Of a DNA stretch of 64,000 nucleotides, positions 8,872 to 22,033 are shown one piece after another. Where the stretch lies: NCBI GenBank assembly GCA_023634235.1, contig JAMKCF010000039.1:744001-808000 (forward strand), given 5' to 3'. A program made the position numbers and the translations under genes. The first letter of the stretch is position 1. Every line of letters begins with the position of its first letter. The notes under the pieces were generated by a model. It did no database searches. It saw only the letters and a program-made list of their open reading frames with translations, and was not told the DNA's origin. Source of the DNA: Pisaster brevispinus (Eukaryota > Echinodermata > Asteroidea > Forcipulatida > Asteriidae).

Positions 8872-11800
8872 ATGGCGTCACTTTTTGCTAGAAAGCTCCT
8901 AATTGCCCAGGTTTTGGGATTTGGCCATGTCCCCACACAGAAAAGGTCTTCAGGGAAGTGTAGTCTAGAGTGCTGCACCGTCAAATCGCACTTTTGTTTT
9001 CGACCCCAAAAGTCAAAATGGCGACCTGTCAAATATTCCCAAAATTCGACCCCCGGTAACATGGCGATTTTCGGCGATCACTTTTTGCGGACGACTCCCC
9101 CGACGGTGCTGGTTCGAACTTGAAGGCCGCAACCATTTTATTCCATGAATTATTGAGGTTTTTGGGGCAAGAAAGATGGCGTCACTTTTTGCTAGAAAGC
9201 TCCTAATTGCCCAGGTTTTGGGATTTGGCCATGTCCCCACACAGAAAAGGTCTTCAGGGAAGTGTAGTTTAGAGTGCTGCACCGTCAAATCGCACTTTTG
9301 TTTTCGACCCCAAAAGTCAAAATGGCGACAGGGTACTACCTGTCAAATATTCCCAAAATTCGACCGCCGGTAACATGGCGATTTTCGGCGATCACTTTTT
9401 GCGGACGACTCCCCCGACGGTGCTGGTTCGAACTTGAAGGCCGCAACCATTTTATTCCATGAATTATTGAGGTTTTTGGGGCAAGAAAGATGGCGTCACT
9501 TTTTGCTAGAAAGCTCCTAATTGCCCAGGTTTTGGGATTTGGCCATGTCCCCACACAGAAAAGGTCTTCAGGGAAGTCTAGTCTAGAGTGCTGCACCGTC
9601 AAATCGCACTTTTGTTTTCGACCCCAAAAGTCAAAATGGCGACAGGGTACTACCTGTCAAATATTCCCAAAATTCGACCCCCGGTAACATGGCGATTTTC
9701 GGCGATCACTTTTTGCGGACGACTCCCCCGACGGTGCTGGTTTGAACTTGAAGGCCGCAACCATTTTATTCCATGAATTATTGAGGTTTTTGGGGCAAGA
9801 AAGATGGCGTCACTTTTTGCTAGAAAGCTCCTAATTGCCCAGGTTTTGGGATTTGGCCATGTCCCCACACAGAAAAGGTCTTCAGGGAAGTCTAGTCTAG
9901 AGTGCTGCACCGTCAAATCGCACTTTTGTTTTCGACCCCAAAAGTCAAAATGGCGACAGGGTACTACCTGTCAAATATTCCCAAAATTCGACCCCCGGTA
10001 ACATGGCGATTTTCGGCGATCACTTTTTGCGGACGACTCCCCCGACGGTGCTGGTTCGAACTTGAAGGCCGCAACCATTTTATTCCATGAATTATTGAGG
10101 TTTTTGGGGCAAGAAAGATGGCGTCACTTTTTGCTAGAAAGCTCCTAATTGCCCAGGTTTTGGGATTTGGCCATGTCCCCACACAGAAAAGGTCTTCAGG
10201 GAAGTCTAGTCTAGAGTGCTGCACCGTCAAATCGCACTTTTGTTTTCGACCCCAAAAGTCAAAATGGCGACAGGGTACTACCTGTCAAATATTCCCAAAA
10301 TTCGACCCCCGGTAACATGGCGATTTTCGGCGATCACTTTTTGCGGACGACTCCCCCGACGGTGCTGGTTCGAACTTGAAGCCCGCAACCATTTTATTCC
10401 ATGAATTATTGAGGTTTTTGGGGCAAGAAAGATGGCGTCACTTTTTGCTAGAAAGCTCCTAATTGCCCAGGTTTTGGGATTTGGCCATGTCCCCACACAG
10501 AAAAGGTCTTCAGGGAAGTGTAGTCTAGAGTGCTGCACCGTCAAATCGCACTTTTGTTTTCGACCCCAAAAGTCAAAATGGCGACCTGTCAAATATTCCC
10601 AAAATTCGACCCCCGGTAACATGGCGATTTTCGGCGATCACTTTTTGCGGACGACTCCCCCGACGGTGCTGGTTCGAACTTGAAGGCCGCAACCATTTTA
10701 TTCCATGAATTATTGAGGTTTTTGGGGCAAGAAAGATGGCGTCACTTTTTGCTAGAAAGCTCCTAATTGCCCAGGTTTTGGGATTTGTCCATGTCCCCAC
10801 ACAGAAAAGGTCTTCAGGGAAGTGTAGTCTAGAGTGCTGCACCGTCAAATCGCACTTTTGTTTTCGACCCCAAAAGTCAAAATGGCGACAGGGTACTACC
10901 TGTCAAATATTCCCAAAATTCGACCCCCGGTAACATGGCGATTTTCGGCGATCACTTTTTGCGGACGACTCCCCCGACGGTGCTGGTTCGAACTTGAAGG
11001 CCGCAACCATTTTATTCCATGAATTATTGAGGTTTTTGGGGCAAGAAAGATGGCGTCACTTTTTGCTAGAAAGCTCCTAATTGCCCAGGTTTTGGGATTT
11101 GGCCATGTCCCCACACAGAAAAGGTCTTCAGGGAAGTCTAGTCTAGAGTGCTGCACCGTCAAATCGCACTTTTGTTTTCGACCCCAAAAGTCAAAATGGC
11201 GACAGGGTACTACCTGTCAAATATTCCCAAAATTCGACCCCCGGTAACATGGCGATTTTCGGCGATCACTTTTTGCGGACGACTCCCCCGACGGTGCTGG
11301 TTCGAACTTGAAGGCCGCAACCATTTTATTCCATGAATTATTGAGGTTTTTGGGGCAAGAAAGATGGCGTCACTTTTTGCTAGAAAGCTCCTAATTGCCC
11401 AGGTTTTGGGATTTGGCCATGTCCCCACACAGAAAAGGTCTTCAGGGAAGTCTAGTCTAGAGTGCTGCACCGTCAAATCGCACTTTTGTTTTCGACCCCA
11501 AAAGTCAAAATGGCGACAGGGTACTACCTGTCAAATATTCCCAAAATTCGACCCCCGGTAACATGGCGATTTTCGGCGATCACTTTTTGCGGACGACTCC
11601 CCCGACGGTGCTATTTCGAACTTGAAGGCCGCAACCATTTTATTCCATGAATTATTGAGGTTTTTGGGGCAAGAAAGATGGCGTCACTTTTTGCTAGAAA
11701 GCTCCTAATTGCCCAGGTTTTGGGATTTGGCCATGTCCCCACACAGAAAAGGTCTTCCGGGAAGTCTAGTCTAGAACGCTGCACCGTCAAATCGCACTTT

Positions 11801-11991
11801 TGTTTTCGACCCCAAAAATCAAAATGGCGACAGGGTACTACCTGTCAAATATTCCCAAAATTCGACCCCCGGTAACATGGCGATTTTCGGCGATCACTTT
11901 TTTGCGGACACCTCCCCCGACGGTGCTGGTTCGAATTTGAAGGCCGCAAGGATTTTATTCCATGAATTATTGAGATTTTTTGGGCAAGAAA
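8872..11991 (+). repeat. Five-unit higher-order repeat, 1560-bp period, two copies
   Basis: The order 304-bp/AAGTGTAG, 314-bp/AAGTGTAG and three AAGTCTAG units occurs at 8872-10431 and again from 10432. The second copy is overtaken by subfamily B sequence in its last unit (near 11757). The two copies differ by a few private substitutions, for example AGTTTAGAG near 9266 and GCTATTTCGAA near 11611. Confidence 0.75.
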
Positions 11992-14900
11992 GATGGCGTC
12001 ACTTTTTGGTAGAAAGCTCCTAATTGCCCAGGTTTTGGGATTTGGCCATGTCCCCACACAGAAAAGGTCTTCAGGGAAGTCTAGTCTAGAACGCTGCACC
12101 GTCAAATCGCACTTTTGTTTTCGACCCCAAAAATCAAAATGGCGACAGGGTACTACCTGTCAAATATTCCCAAAATTCGACCCCCGGTAACATGGCGATT
12201 TTCGGCGATCACTTTTTGCGGACACCTCCCCCGACGGTGCTGGTTCGAATTTGAAGGCCGCAAGGATTTTATTCCATGAATTATTGAGGTTTTTTGAGCA
12301 AGAAAGATGGCGTCACCTTTTGGTAGAAAGCTCCTAATTGCCCAGGTTTTGGGATTTGGCCATGTCCCCACACAGAAAAGGTCTTCAGGGAAGTCTAGTC
12401 TAGAACGCTGCACCGTCAAATCGCACTTTTGTTTTCGACCCCAAAAATCAAAATGGCGACAGGGTACTACCTGTCAAATATTCCCAAAATTCGACCCCCG
12501 GTAACATGGCGATTTTCGGCGATCACTTTTTGCGGACACCTCCCCCGACGGTGCTGGTTCGAATTTGAAGGCCGCAAGGATTTTATTCCATGAATTATTG
12601 AGGTTTTTGGGGCAAGAAAGATGGCGTCACTTTTTGGTAGAAAGCTCCTATTTGCCCAGGTTTTGGGATTTGGCCATGTCCCCACACAGAAAAGGTCTTC
12701 AGGGAAGTCTAGTCTAGAACGCTGCACCGTCAAATCGCACTTTTGTTTTCGACCCCAAAAATCAAAATGGCGACAGGGTACTACCTGTCAAATATTCCCA
12801 AAATTCGACCCCCGGTAACATGGCGATTTTCGGCGATCACTTTTTGCGGACACCTCACCCGACGGTGCTGGTTCGAATTTGAAGGCCGCAAGGATTTTAT
12901 TCTATGAATTATTGAGGTTTTTGGGGCAAGATAGATGGCGTCACTTTTTGGTAGAAAGCTCCTAATTGCCCAGGTTTTGAGATTTGGCCATGTCCCCACA
13001 CAGAAAAGGTCTTCAGGGAAGTCTAGTCTAGAACGCTGCACCGTCAAATCGCACTTTTGTTTTCGACCCCAAAAATCAAAATGGCGACAGGGTACTACCT
13101 GTCAAATATTCCCAAAATTCGACCCCCGGTAACATGGCGATTTTCGGCGATCACTTTTCGCGGACACCTCCCCCGACGGTGCTGGTTCGAATTTGAAGGC
13201 CGCAAGGATTTTATTCCATGAATTATTGAGATTTTTTGGGCAAGAAAGATGGCGTCACTTTTTGGTAGAAAGCTCCTAATTGCCCAGGTTTTGGGATTTG
13301 GCCATGTCCCCACACAGAAAAGGTCTTCAGGGAAGTCTAGTCTAGAACGCTGCACCGTCAAATCGCACTTTTGTTTTCGACCCCAAAAATCAAAATGGCG
13401 ACAGGGTACTACCTGTCAAATATTCCCAAAATTCGACCCCCGGTAACATGGCGATTTTCGGCGATCACTTTTTGCGGACACCTCCCCCGACGGTGCTGGT
13501 TCGAATTTGAAGGCCGCAAGGATTTTATTCCATGAATTATTGAAGTTTTTTGAGCAAGAAAGATGGCGTCACCTTTTGGTAGAAAGCTCCTAATTGCCCA
13601 GGTTTTGGGATTTGGCCATGTCCCCACACAGAAAAGGTCTTCAGGGAAGTCTAGTCTAGAACGCTGCACCGTCAAATCGCACTTTTGTTTTCGACCCCAA
13701 AAATCAAAATGGCGACAGGGTACTACCTGTCAAATATTCCCAAAATTCGACCCCCGGTAACATGGCGATTTTCGGCGATCACTTTTTGCGGACACCTCCC
13801 CCGACGGTGCTGGTTCGAACTTGAAGGCCGCAAGGATTTTATTCCATGAATTATTGAGGTTTTTTGGGCAAGAAAGATGGCGTCACTTTTTGGTAGAAAG
13901 CTCCTAATTGCCCAGGTTTTGGGATTTGGCATGTCCCGACTCAGAAAGGGTCTTCAGGGAAGTCTAGTCTAGAACGCTGCACCGTCAAATCGCACTTTTG
14001 TTTTCGACCCCAAAAATCAAAATGGCGACAGGGTACTACCTGTCAAATATTCCCAAAATTGGACCCCCGGTAACATGGCGATTTTCGGCGATCACTTTTT
14101 GCGGACACCTCCCCCGAAGGTGCTGGTTCGAATTTGAAGGCCGCAAGGATTTTATTCCATGAATTATTGAGGTTTTTTGGGCAAGAAAGATGGCGTCACT
14201 TTTTGGTAGAAAGCTCCTAATTGCCCAGGTTTTGGGATTTGGCCATGTCCCCACACAGAAAAGGTCTTCAGGGAAGTCTAGTCTAGAACGCTGCACCGTC
14301 AAATCGCACTTTTGTTTTCGACCCCAAAAATCAAAATGGCGACAGGGTACTACCTGTCAAATATTCCTAAAATTCGACCCCCGGTAAAATGGCGATTTTC
14401 GGCGATCACTTTTTGCGGACACCTCCCCCGACGGTGCTGGTTCGAATTTGAAGGCCGCAAGGATTTTATTCCATGAATTATTGAGGTTTTTTGGGCAAGA
14501 AAGATGGCGTCACTTTTTGGTAGAAAGCTCCTAATTTCCCAGGTTTTGGGATTTGGCCATGTCCCCACACAGAAAAGGTCTTCAGGGAAGTCTAGTCTGG
14601 AACGCTGCACCGTCAAATCGCACTTTTGTTTTCGACCCCAAAAATCAAAATGGCGACAGGGTACTACCTGTCAAATATTCCAAAAATTCGACCCCCGGTA
14701 ACATGGCGATTTTCGGCGATCACTTTTTGCGGACACCTCCCCCGACGGTGCTGGTTGGAATTTGAAGGCCGCAACCATTTTATTCCATGAATTATTGAGG
14801 TTTTTTGGGCAACAAAGATGGCGTCACTTTTTGGTAGAAAGCTCCTAATTGCCCAGGTTTTGGGATTTGGCGATGTCCCCACACAGAAAAGGTCTTCAGG

Positions 14901-16288
14901 GAAGTCTAGTCTAGAACGCTGCACCGTTAAATCGCACTTTTGTTTTCGACCCCAAAAATCAAAATGGCGATAGGGTACTACCTGTCAAATATTCCCAAAA
15001 TTGGACCCCCTGTAACATGGCGATTTTCGGCGATCACTTTTTGCGGACACCTCCCCCGACGGTGCTGGTTCGAATTTGAAGGCCGCAAGGATTTTATTCC
15101 ATGAATTATTGAGGTTTTTTGGGCAAGAAAGATGGCGTCACTTTTTGGTAGAAAGCTCCTAATTGCCCAGGTTTTTGGGATTTGGCCATGTCCCCACACA
15201 GAAAAGGTCTTCAGGGAAGTCTAGTCTAGAACGCTGCACCGTCAAATCGCACTTTTGTTTTCGACCCCAAAAATCAAAATGGCGACAGGGTACTACCTGT
15301 CAAATATTCCCAAAATTCGACCCCCGGTAAAATGGCGATTTTCGGCGATCACTTTTTGCGGACACCTCCCCCGACGGTGCTGGTTCGAATTTGAAGGCCG
15401 CAAGGATTTTATTCCATGAATTATTGAGGTTTTTTGGGCAAGAAAGATGGCGTCACTTTTTGGTAGAAAGCTCCTAATTGCCCAGGTTTTGGGATTTGGC
15501 CATGTCCCCACACAGAAAAGGTCTTCAGGGAAGTCTAGTCTAGAACGCTGCACCGTCAAATCGCACTTTTGTTTTCGACCCCAACAATCAAAATGGCGAC
15601 AGGGTACTACCTGTCAAATATTCCCAAAATTCGACCCCCGGTAACATGGCGATTTTCGGCGATCACTTTTTGCGGACACCTCCCCCGACGGTGCTGGTTC
15701 GAATTTGAAGGCCGCAAGGATTTTATTCCATGAATTATTGAGGTTTTTTGGGCAAGAAAGATGGCGTCACTTTTTGGTAGAAAGCTCCTAATTGCCCAGG
15801 TTTTGGGATTTGGCCATGTCCCCACACAGAAAAGGTCTTCAGGGAAGTCTAGTCTAGAACGCTGCACCGTCAAATCGCACTTTTGTTTTCGACCCCAAAA
15901 ATCAAAATGGCGACAGGGTTAAATATTCCCAAAATTCGACCCCCGGTAACATGGCGATTTTCGGCGATCACTTTTTGCGGACACCTCCCCCGACGGTGCT
16001 GGTTCGAATTTGAAGGCCGCAATCATTTTATTCCATGAATTATTGAGGTTTTTTGGGGCAAGAAAGATGGCGTCACTTTTTGGTAGAAAGCTCCTAATTG
16101 CCCAGGTTTTGGGATTTGGCCATGTCCCCACACAGAAAAGGTCTTCAGGGAAGTCTAGTCTAGAACGTTGCACCGTCAAATCGCACTTTTGTTTTCGACC
16201 CCAAAAATTAAAATGGCGACAGGGTACTACCTGTCAAATATTCCCAAAATTCGACCCCCGGTAACATGGCGATTTTCGGCGATCACTT
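11758..16288 (+). repeat. Subfamily B block
   Basis: Linked markers are TTTTTGGTAG, TAGAACGCTGC, CCCAAAAATCAAAATGG, TTTTGCGGACACCTCC, GGTTCGAATTTGAAG, GCAAGGATTTT and TTTTTTGGGCAAGAAAG. A few units carry isolated C markers (TTTTCGCGG near 13156; GGTTGGAATTTG with GGGCAACAAAG near 14753-14815). The switch to C occurs in mid-unit near 16288, where TTTTCGCGG and GGTTGGAA appear together. Confidence 0.85.
11993..13876 (+). repeat. Four-unit higher-order repeat, 1256-bp period, about one and a half copies
   Basis: Rare variants recur 1256 or about 1256 bp apart: TGAGATTTTTTGGGC just before 11993 and 13249, TTTTTTGAGCAAG with GTCACCTTTT at 12307 and 13563. The intervening units carry their own private changes. 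Only the first two units of the second copy are clearly recognisable. Confidence 0.65.
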
Positions 16289-18721
16289 TTCGCGGACACC
16301 TCCCCCGACGGTGCTGGTTGGAATTTGAAGGCCGCAACCATTTTATTCCATGAATTATTGAGGTTTTTTGGGCAACAAAGATGGCGTCACTTTTTGGTAG
16401 AAAGCTCCTAATTGCCCAGGTTTTGGGATTTGGCCATGTCCCCACACAGAAAAGGTCTTCAGGGAAGTCTAGACTAGAACGCTGCACCGTCAAATCGCAC
16501 TTTTGTTTTCGACCCCAAAAATCAAAATGGCGACAGGGTACTACCTGTCAAATATTCCCAAATTTCGACCCCCGGTAACATGGCGATTTTCGGCGATCAC
16601 TTTTCGCGGACACCTCCCCCGACGGTGCTGGTTGGAATTTGAAGGCCGCAACCATTTTATTCCATGAATTATTGAGGTTTTTTGGGCAACAAAGATGGCG
16701 TCACTTTTTGGTAGAAAGCTCCTAATTGCCCAGGTTTTGGGATTTGGCCATGTCCCCACACAGAAAAGGTCTTCAGGGAAGTCTAGTCTAGAACGCTGCA
16801 CCGTCAAATCGCACTTTTGTTTTCGACCCCAAAAATCAAAATGGCGACAGGGTACTACCTGTCAAATATTCCCAAAATTCGACCCCCGGTAACATGGCGA
16901 TTTTCGGCGATCACTTTTCGCGGACACCTCCCCCGACGGTGCTGGTTGGAATTTGAAGGCCGCAACCATTTTATTCCATGAATTATTGAGGTTTTTTGGG
17001 CAACAAAGATGGCGTCACTTTTTGGTAGAAAGCTCCTAATTGCCCGGGTTTTGGGATTTGGCCATGTCCCCACACAGAAAAGGTCTTCAGGGAAGTCTAG
17101 TCTAGAACGCTGCACCGTCAAATCGCACTTTTGTTTTCGACCCCAAAAATCAAAATGGCGACAGGGTACTACCTGTCAAATATTCCCAAAATTCGACCCC
17201 CGGTAACATGGCGATTTTCGGCGATCACTTTTCGCGGACACCTCCCCCGACGGTGCTGGTTGGAATTTGAAGGCCGCAACCATTTTATTCCATGAATTAT
17301 TGAGGTTTTTTGGGCAACAAAGATGGCGTCACTTTTTGGTAGAAAGCTCCTAATTGCCCAGGTTTTGGGATTTGGCCATGTCCCCACACAGAAAAGGTGT
17401 TCAGGGAAGTCTAGTCTAGAACGCTGCGCCGTCAAATCGCACTTTTGTTTTCGACCCCAAAAATCAAAATGGCGACAGGGTACTACCTGTCAAATATTCC
17501 CAAAATTCGACCCCCGGTAACATGGCGATTTTCGGCGATCACTTTTCGCGGACACCTCCCCCGACGGTGCTGGTTGGAATTTGAAGGCCGCAACCATTTT
17601 ATTCCATGAATTATTGAGGTTTTTTGGGCAACAAAGATGGCGTCACTTTTTGGTAGAAAGCTCCTAATTGCCCAGGTTTTGGGATTTGGCCATGTCCCCA
17701 CACAGAAAAGGTCTTCAGGGAAGTCTAGACTAGAACGCTGCACCGTCAAATCGCACTTTTGTTTTCGACCCCAAAAATCAAAATGGCGACAGGGTACTAC
17801 CTGTCAAATATTCCCAAATTTCGACCCCCGGTAACATGGCGATTTTCGGCGATCACTTTTCGCGGACACCTCCCCCGACGGTGCTGGTTGGAATTTGAAG
17901 GCCGCAACCATTTTATTCCATGAATTATTGAGGTTTTTTGGGCAACAAAGATGGCGTCACTTTTTGGTAGAAAGCTCCTAATTGCCCAGGTTTTGGGATT
18001 TGGCCATGTCCCCACACAGAAAAGGTCTTCAGGGAAGTCTAGTCTAGAACGCTGCACCGTCAAATCGCACTTTTGTTTTCGACCCCAAAAATCAAAATGG
18101 CGACAGGGTACTACCTGTCAAATATTCCCAAAATTCGACCCCCGGTAACATGGCGATTTTCGGCGATCACTTTTCGCGGACACCTCCCCCGACGGTGCTG
18201 GTTGGAATTTGAAGGCCGCAACCATTTTATTCCATGAATTATTGAGGTTTTTTGGGCAACAAAGATGGCGTCACTTTTTGGTAGAAAGCTCCTAATTGCC
18301 CGGGTTTTGGGATTTGGCCATGTCCCCACACAGAAAAGGTCTTCAGGGAAGTCTAGTCTAGAACGCTGCACCGTCAAATCGCACTTTTGTTTTCGACCCC
18401 AAAAATCAAAATGGCGACAGGGTACTACCTGTCAAATATTCCCAAAATTCGACCCCCGGTAACATGGCGATTTTCGGCGATCACTTTTCGCGGACACCTC
18501 CCCCGACGGTGCTGGTTGGAATTTGAAGGCCGCAACCATTTTATTCCATGAATTATTGAGGTTTTTTGGGCAACAAAGATGGCGTCACTTTTTGGTAGAA
18601 AGCTCCTAATTGCCCAGGTTTTGGGATTTGGCCATGTCCCCACACAGAAAAGGTGTTCAGGGAAGTCTAGTCTAGAACGCTGCGCCGTCAAATCGCACTT
18701 TTGTTTTCGACCCCAAAAATC
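16210..18721 (+). repeat. Four-unit higher-order repeat, 1256-bp period, two apparently identical copies
   Basis: The series is a unit with TCTAGACTAG and AAATTTCGACC, a plain unit, a unit with GCCCGGGTTTTGGG, and a unit with AAGGTGTTCAGG and CTGCGCCGTC. It occurs with landmarks 16381-17323 and again 17637-18579. By eye I found no difference between the copies. The duplication is bounded on the left by a private AAAATTAAAATGG near 16207 and on the right by GAGGCTTTTTGGGC near 18874. Confidence 0.8.
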
Positions 18722-19835
18722 AAAATGGCGACAGGGTACTACCTGTCAAATATTCCCAAAATTCGACCCCCGGTAACATGGCGATTTTCGGCGATCACTT
18801 TTCGCGGACACCTCCCCCGACGGTGCTGGTTGGAATTTGAAGGCCGCAACCATTTTATTCCATGAATTATTGAGGCTTTTTGGGCAACAAAGATGGCGTC
18901 ACTTTTTGGTAGAAAGCTCCTAATTACCCAGGTTTTGGGATTTGGCCATGTCCCCACACAGAAAAGGTCTTCAGGGAAGTCTAGTCTAGAACGCTGCACC
19001 GTCAAATCGCACTTTTTTTTTTCGACCCCAAAAACCAAAATGGCGACAGGGTACTACCTGTCAAATATTCCCAAAATTCGACCCCCGGTAACATGGCGAT
19101 TTTCGGCGATCACTTTTCGCGGACACCTCCCCCGACGGTGCTGGTTGGAATTTGAAGGCCGCAACCATTTTATTCCATGAATTATTGAGGTTTTTTGGGC
19201 AACAAAGATGGCGTCACTTTTTGGTAGAAAGCTCCTAATTACCCAGGTTTTGGGATTTGGCCATGTCCCCACACAGAAAAGGTCTTCAGGGAAGTCTAGT
19301 CTAGAACGCTGCACCGTCAAATCGCACTTTTGTTTTCGACCCCAAAAACCAAAATGGCGACAGGGTACTACCTGTCAAATATTCCCAAAATTCGACCCCC
19401 GGTAACATGGCGATTTTCGGCGATCACTTTTCGCGGACACCTCCCCCGACGGTGCTGGTTGGAATTTGAAGGCCGCAACCATTTTATTCCATGAATTATT
19501 GAGGTTTTTTGGGCAACAAAGATGGCGTCACTTTTTGGTAGAAAGCTCCTAATTACCCAGGTTTTGGGATTTGGCCATGTCCCCACACAGAAAAGGTCTT
19601 CAGGGAAGTATAGTCTAGAACGCTGCACCGTCAAATCGCACTTTTGTTTTCGACCCCAAAAATGAACATGGCGACAGGGTACTACCTGTCAAATATTCCC
19701 AAAATTCGACCCCCGGTAACATGGCGATTTTCGGCGATCACTTTTCGCGGACACCTCCCCCGACGGTGCTGGTTGGAATTTGAAGGCCGCAACCATTTTA
19801 TTCCATGAATTATTGAGGTTTTTTGGGCAACAAAG

Positions 19836-20777
19836 ATGGCGTCACTTTTTGGTAGAAAGCTTCTAATTGCCCAGGTTTTGGGATTTGGCCATGTCCCCAC
19901 ACAGAAAAGGTCTTCAGGGAAGTCAAGTCTAGAACACTGCACCGTCAAATCGCACTTTTGTTTTCTACCCCAAAAATCAAAATGGCGACAGGGTACTACC
20001 TGTCAAATATTCCCAAAATTCGACCCCCGGTAACATGGCGATTTTCGGCGATCACTTTTCGCGGACACCTCCCCCGACGGTGCTGGTTGGAATTTGAAGG
20101 CCGCAACCATTTTATTCCATGAATTATTGAGGTTTTTTGGGCAACAAAGATGGCGTCACTTTTTGGTAGAAAGCTCCTAATTACCCAGGTTTTGGGATTT
20201 GGCCATGTCCCCACACAGAAAAGGTCTTCAGGGAAGTCTAGTCTAGAACGCTGCACCGTCAAATCGCACTTTTGTTTTCGACCCCAAAAACCAAAATGGC
20301 GACAGGGTACTACCTGTCAAATATTCCCAAAATTCGACCCCCGGTAACATGGCGATTTTCGGCGATCACTTTTCGCGGACACCTCCCCCGACGGTGCTGG
20401 TTGGAATTTGAAGGCCGCAACCATTTTATTCCATGAATTATTGAGGTTTTTTGGGCAACAAAGATGGCGTCACTTTTTGGTAGAAAGCTTCTAATTGCCC
20501 AGGTTTTGGGATTTGGCCATGTCCCCACACAGAAAAGGTCTTCAGGGAAGTCAAGTCTAGAACACTGCACCGTCAAATCGCACTTTTGTTTTCTACCCCA
20601 AAAATCAAAATGGCGACAGGGTACTACCTGTCAAATATTCCCAAAATTCGACCCCCGGTAACATGGCGATTTTCGGCGATCACTTTTCGCGGACACCTCC
20701 CCCGACGGTGCTGGTTGGAATTTGAAGGCCGCAACCATTTTATTCCATGAATTATTGAGTTTTTTTGGGCAACAAAG
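19836..20777 (+). repeat. Dimeric repeat segment, 628-bp period
   Basis: The unit with GCTTCTAATTGCC, AAGTCAAGTC, AACACTGC and TTTTCTACCCC at 19836 recurs at 20464. It is separated by an AATTACCCAGG/AAAAACCAAAATGG unit at 20150. The AACACTGC change is found only in these two units, so they are recent copies. Confidence 0.7.
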
Positions 20778-22033
20778 ATGGCGTCACTTTTTGGTAGAAA
20801 GCTCCTAATTGCCCAGGTTTTGGGATTTGGCCATGTCCCCACACAGAAAAGGTCTTCAGGGAAGTCTAGTCTAGAACGCTGCACCGTCAAATCGCACTTT
20901 TGTTTTCGACCCCAAAAACCAAAATGGCGACAGGGTACTACCTGTCAAATATTCCCAAAATTCGACCCCCGGTAACATGGCGATTTTCGGCGATCACTTT
21001 TCGCGGACACCTCCCCCGACGGTGCTGGTTGGAATTTGAAGGCCGCAACCATTTTATTCCATGAATTATTGAGGTTTTTTGGGCAACAAAGATGGCGTCA
21101 CTTTTTGGTAGAAAGCTCCTAATTGCCCAGGTTTTGGGATTTGGCCATGTCCCCACACAGAAAAGGTCTTCAGGGAAGTCTAGTCTAGAGTGCTGCACCG
21201 TCAAATCGCACTTTTGTTTTCGACCCCAAAAATCAAAATGGCGACAGGGTACTACCTGTCAAATATTCCCAAAATTCGACCCCCGGTAACATGGCGATTT
21301 TCGGCGATCACTTTTCGCGGACACCTCCCCCGACGGTGCTGGTTGGAATTTGAAGGCCGCAACCATTTTATTCCATGAATTATTGAGGTTTTTGGGGCAA
21401 CAAAGATGGCGTCACTTTTTGGTAGAAAGCTTCTAATTGCCCAGGTTTTGGGATTTGGCCATGTCCCCACACAGAAAAGGTCTTCAGGGAAGTCGAGTCT
21501 AGAACGCTGCGCCGTCAAATCGCACTTTTGTTTTCGACCCCAAAAATCAAAATGGCAACAGGGTACTACCTGTCAAATATTCCCAAAATTCGACCCCCGG
21601 TAACATGGCGATTTTCGGCGATCACTTTTCGCGGACACCTCCCCCGACGGTGCTGGTTGGAATTTGAAGGCCGCAACCATTTTATTCCATGAATTATTGA
21701 GGTTTTTTGGGCAACAAAGATGGCGTCACTTTTTGGTAGAAAGCTCCTAATTACCCAGGTTTTGGGATTTGGCCATGTCCCCACACAGAAAAGGTCTTCA
21801 GGGAAGTCTAGTCTAGAACGCTGCACCGTCAAATCGCACTTTTGTTTTCGACCCCAAAAACCAAAATGGCGACAGGGTACTACCTGTCAAATATTCGCAA
21901 AATTCGACCCCCGGTAACATGGCGATTTTCGGCGATCACTTTTCGCGGACACCTCCCCCGACGGTGCTGGTTGGAATTTGAAGGCCGCAACCATTTTATT
22001 CCATGAATTATTGAGGTTTTTTGGGCAACAAAG

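Larger units (their letters stand above)
4087..11757 (+). repeat. Subfamily A block
   Basis: Most units share a linked set of variants: TTTTTGCTAG, TAGAGTGCTGC, CCCAAAAGTCAAAATGG, TTTTGCGGACGACTCC, GGTTCGAACTTGAAG and TTTTTGGGGCAAGAAAG. Within the block, units with AAGTGTAGTC and units with AAGTCTAGTC alternate in a regular higher-order pattern that is phased with the 304-bp units starting at 4809, 6998, 8872 and 10432. The block ends abruptly near 11757, where TAGAACGCTGC and AAAAATCAAAATGG replace the A markers in mid-unit. Confidence 0.85.

Noticed and set aside
4087..16288. Pol III B-box (GGTTCGAA in subfamilies A, B and E), suggesting a tRNA-derived repeat
   Set aside because: The terminal C of the B-box core is T here, no A-box is found at the right distance upstream, and subfamily C has GGTTGGAA. 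No tRNA-like fold is visible.
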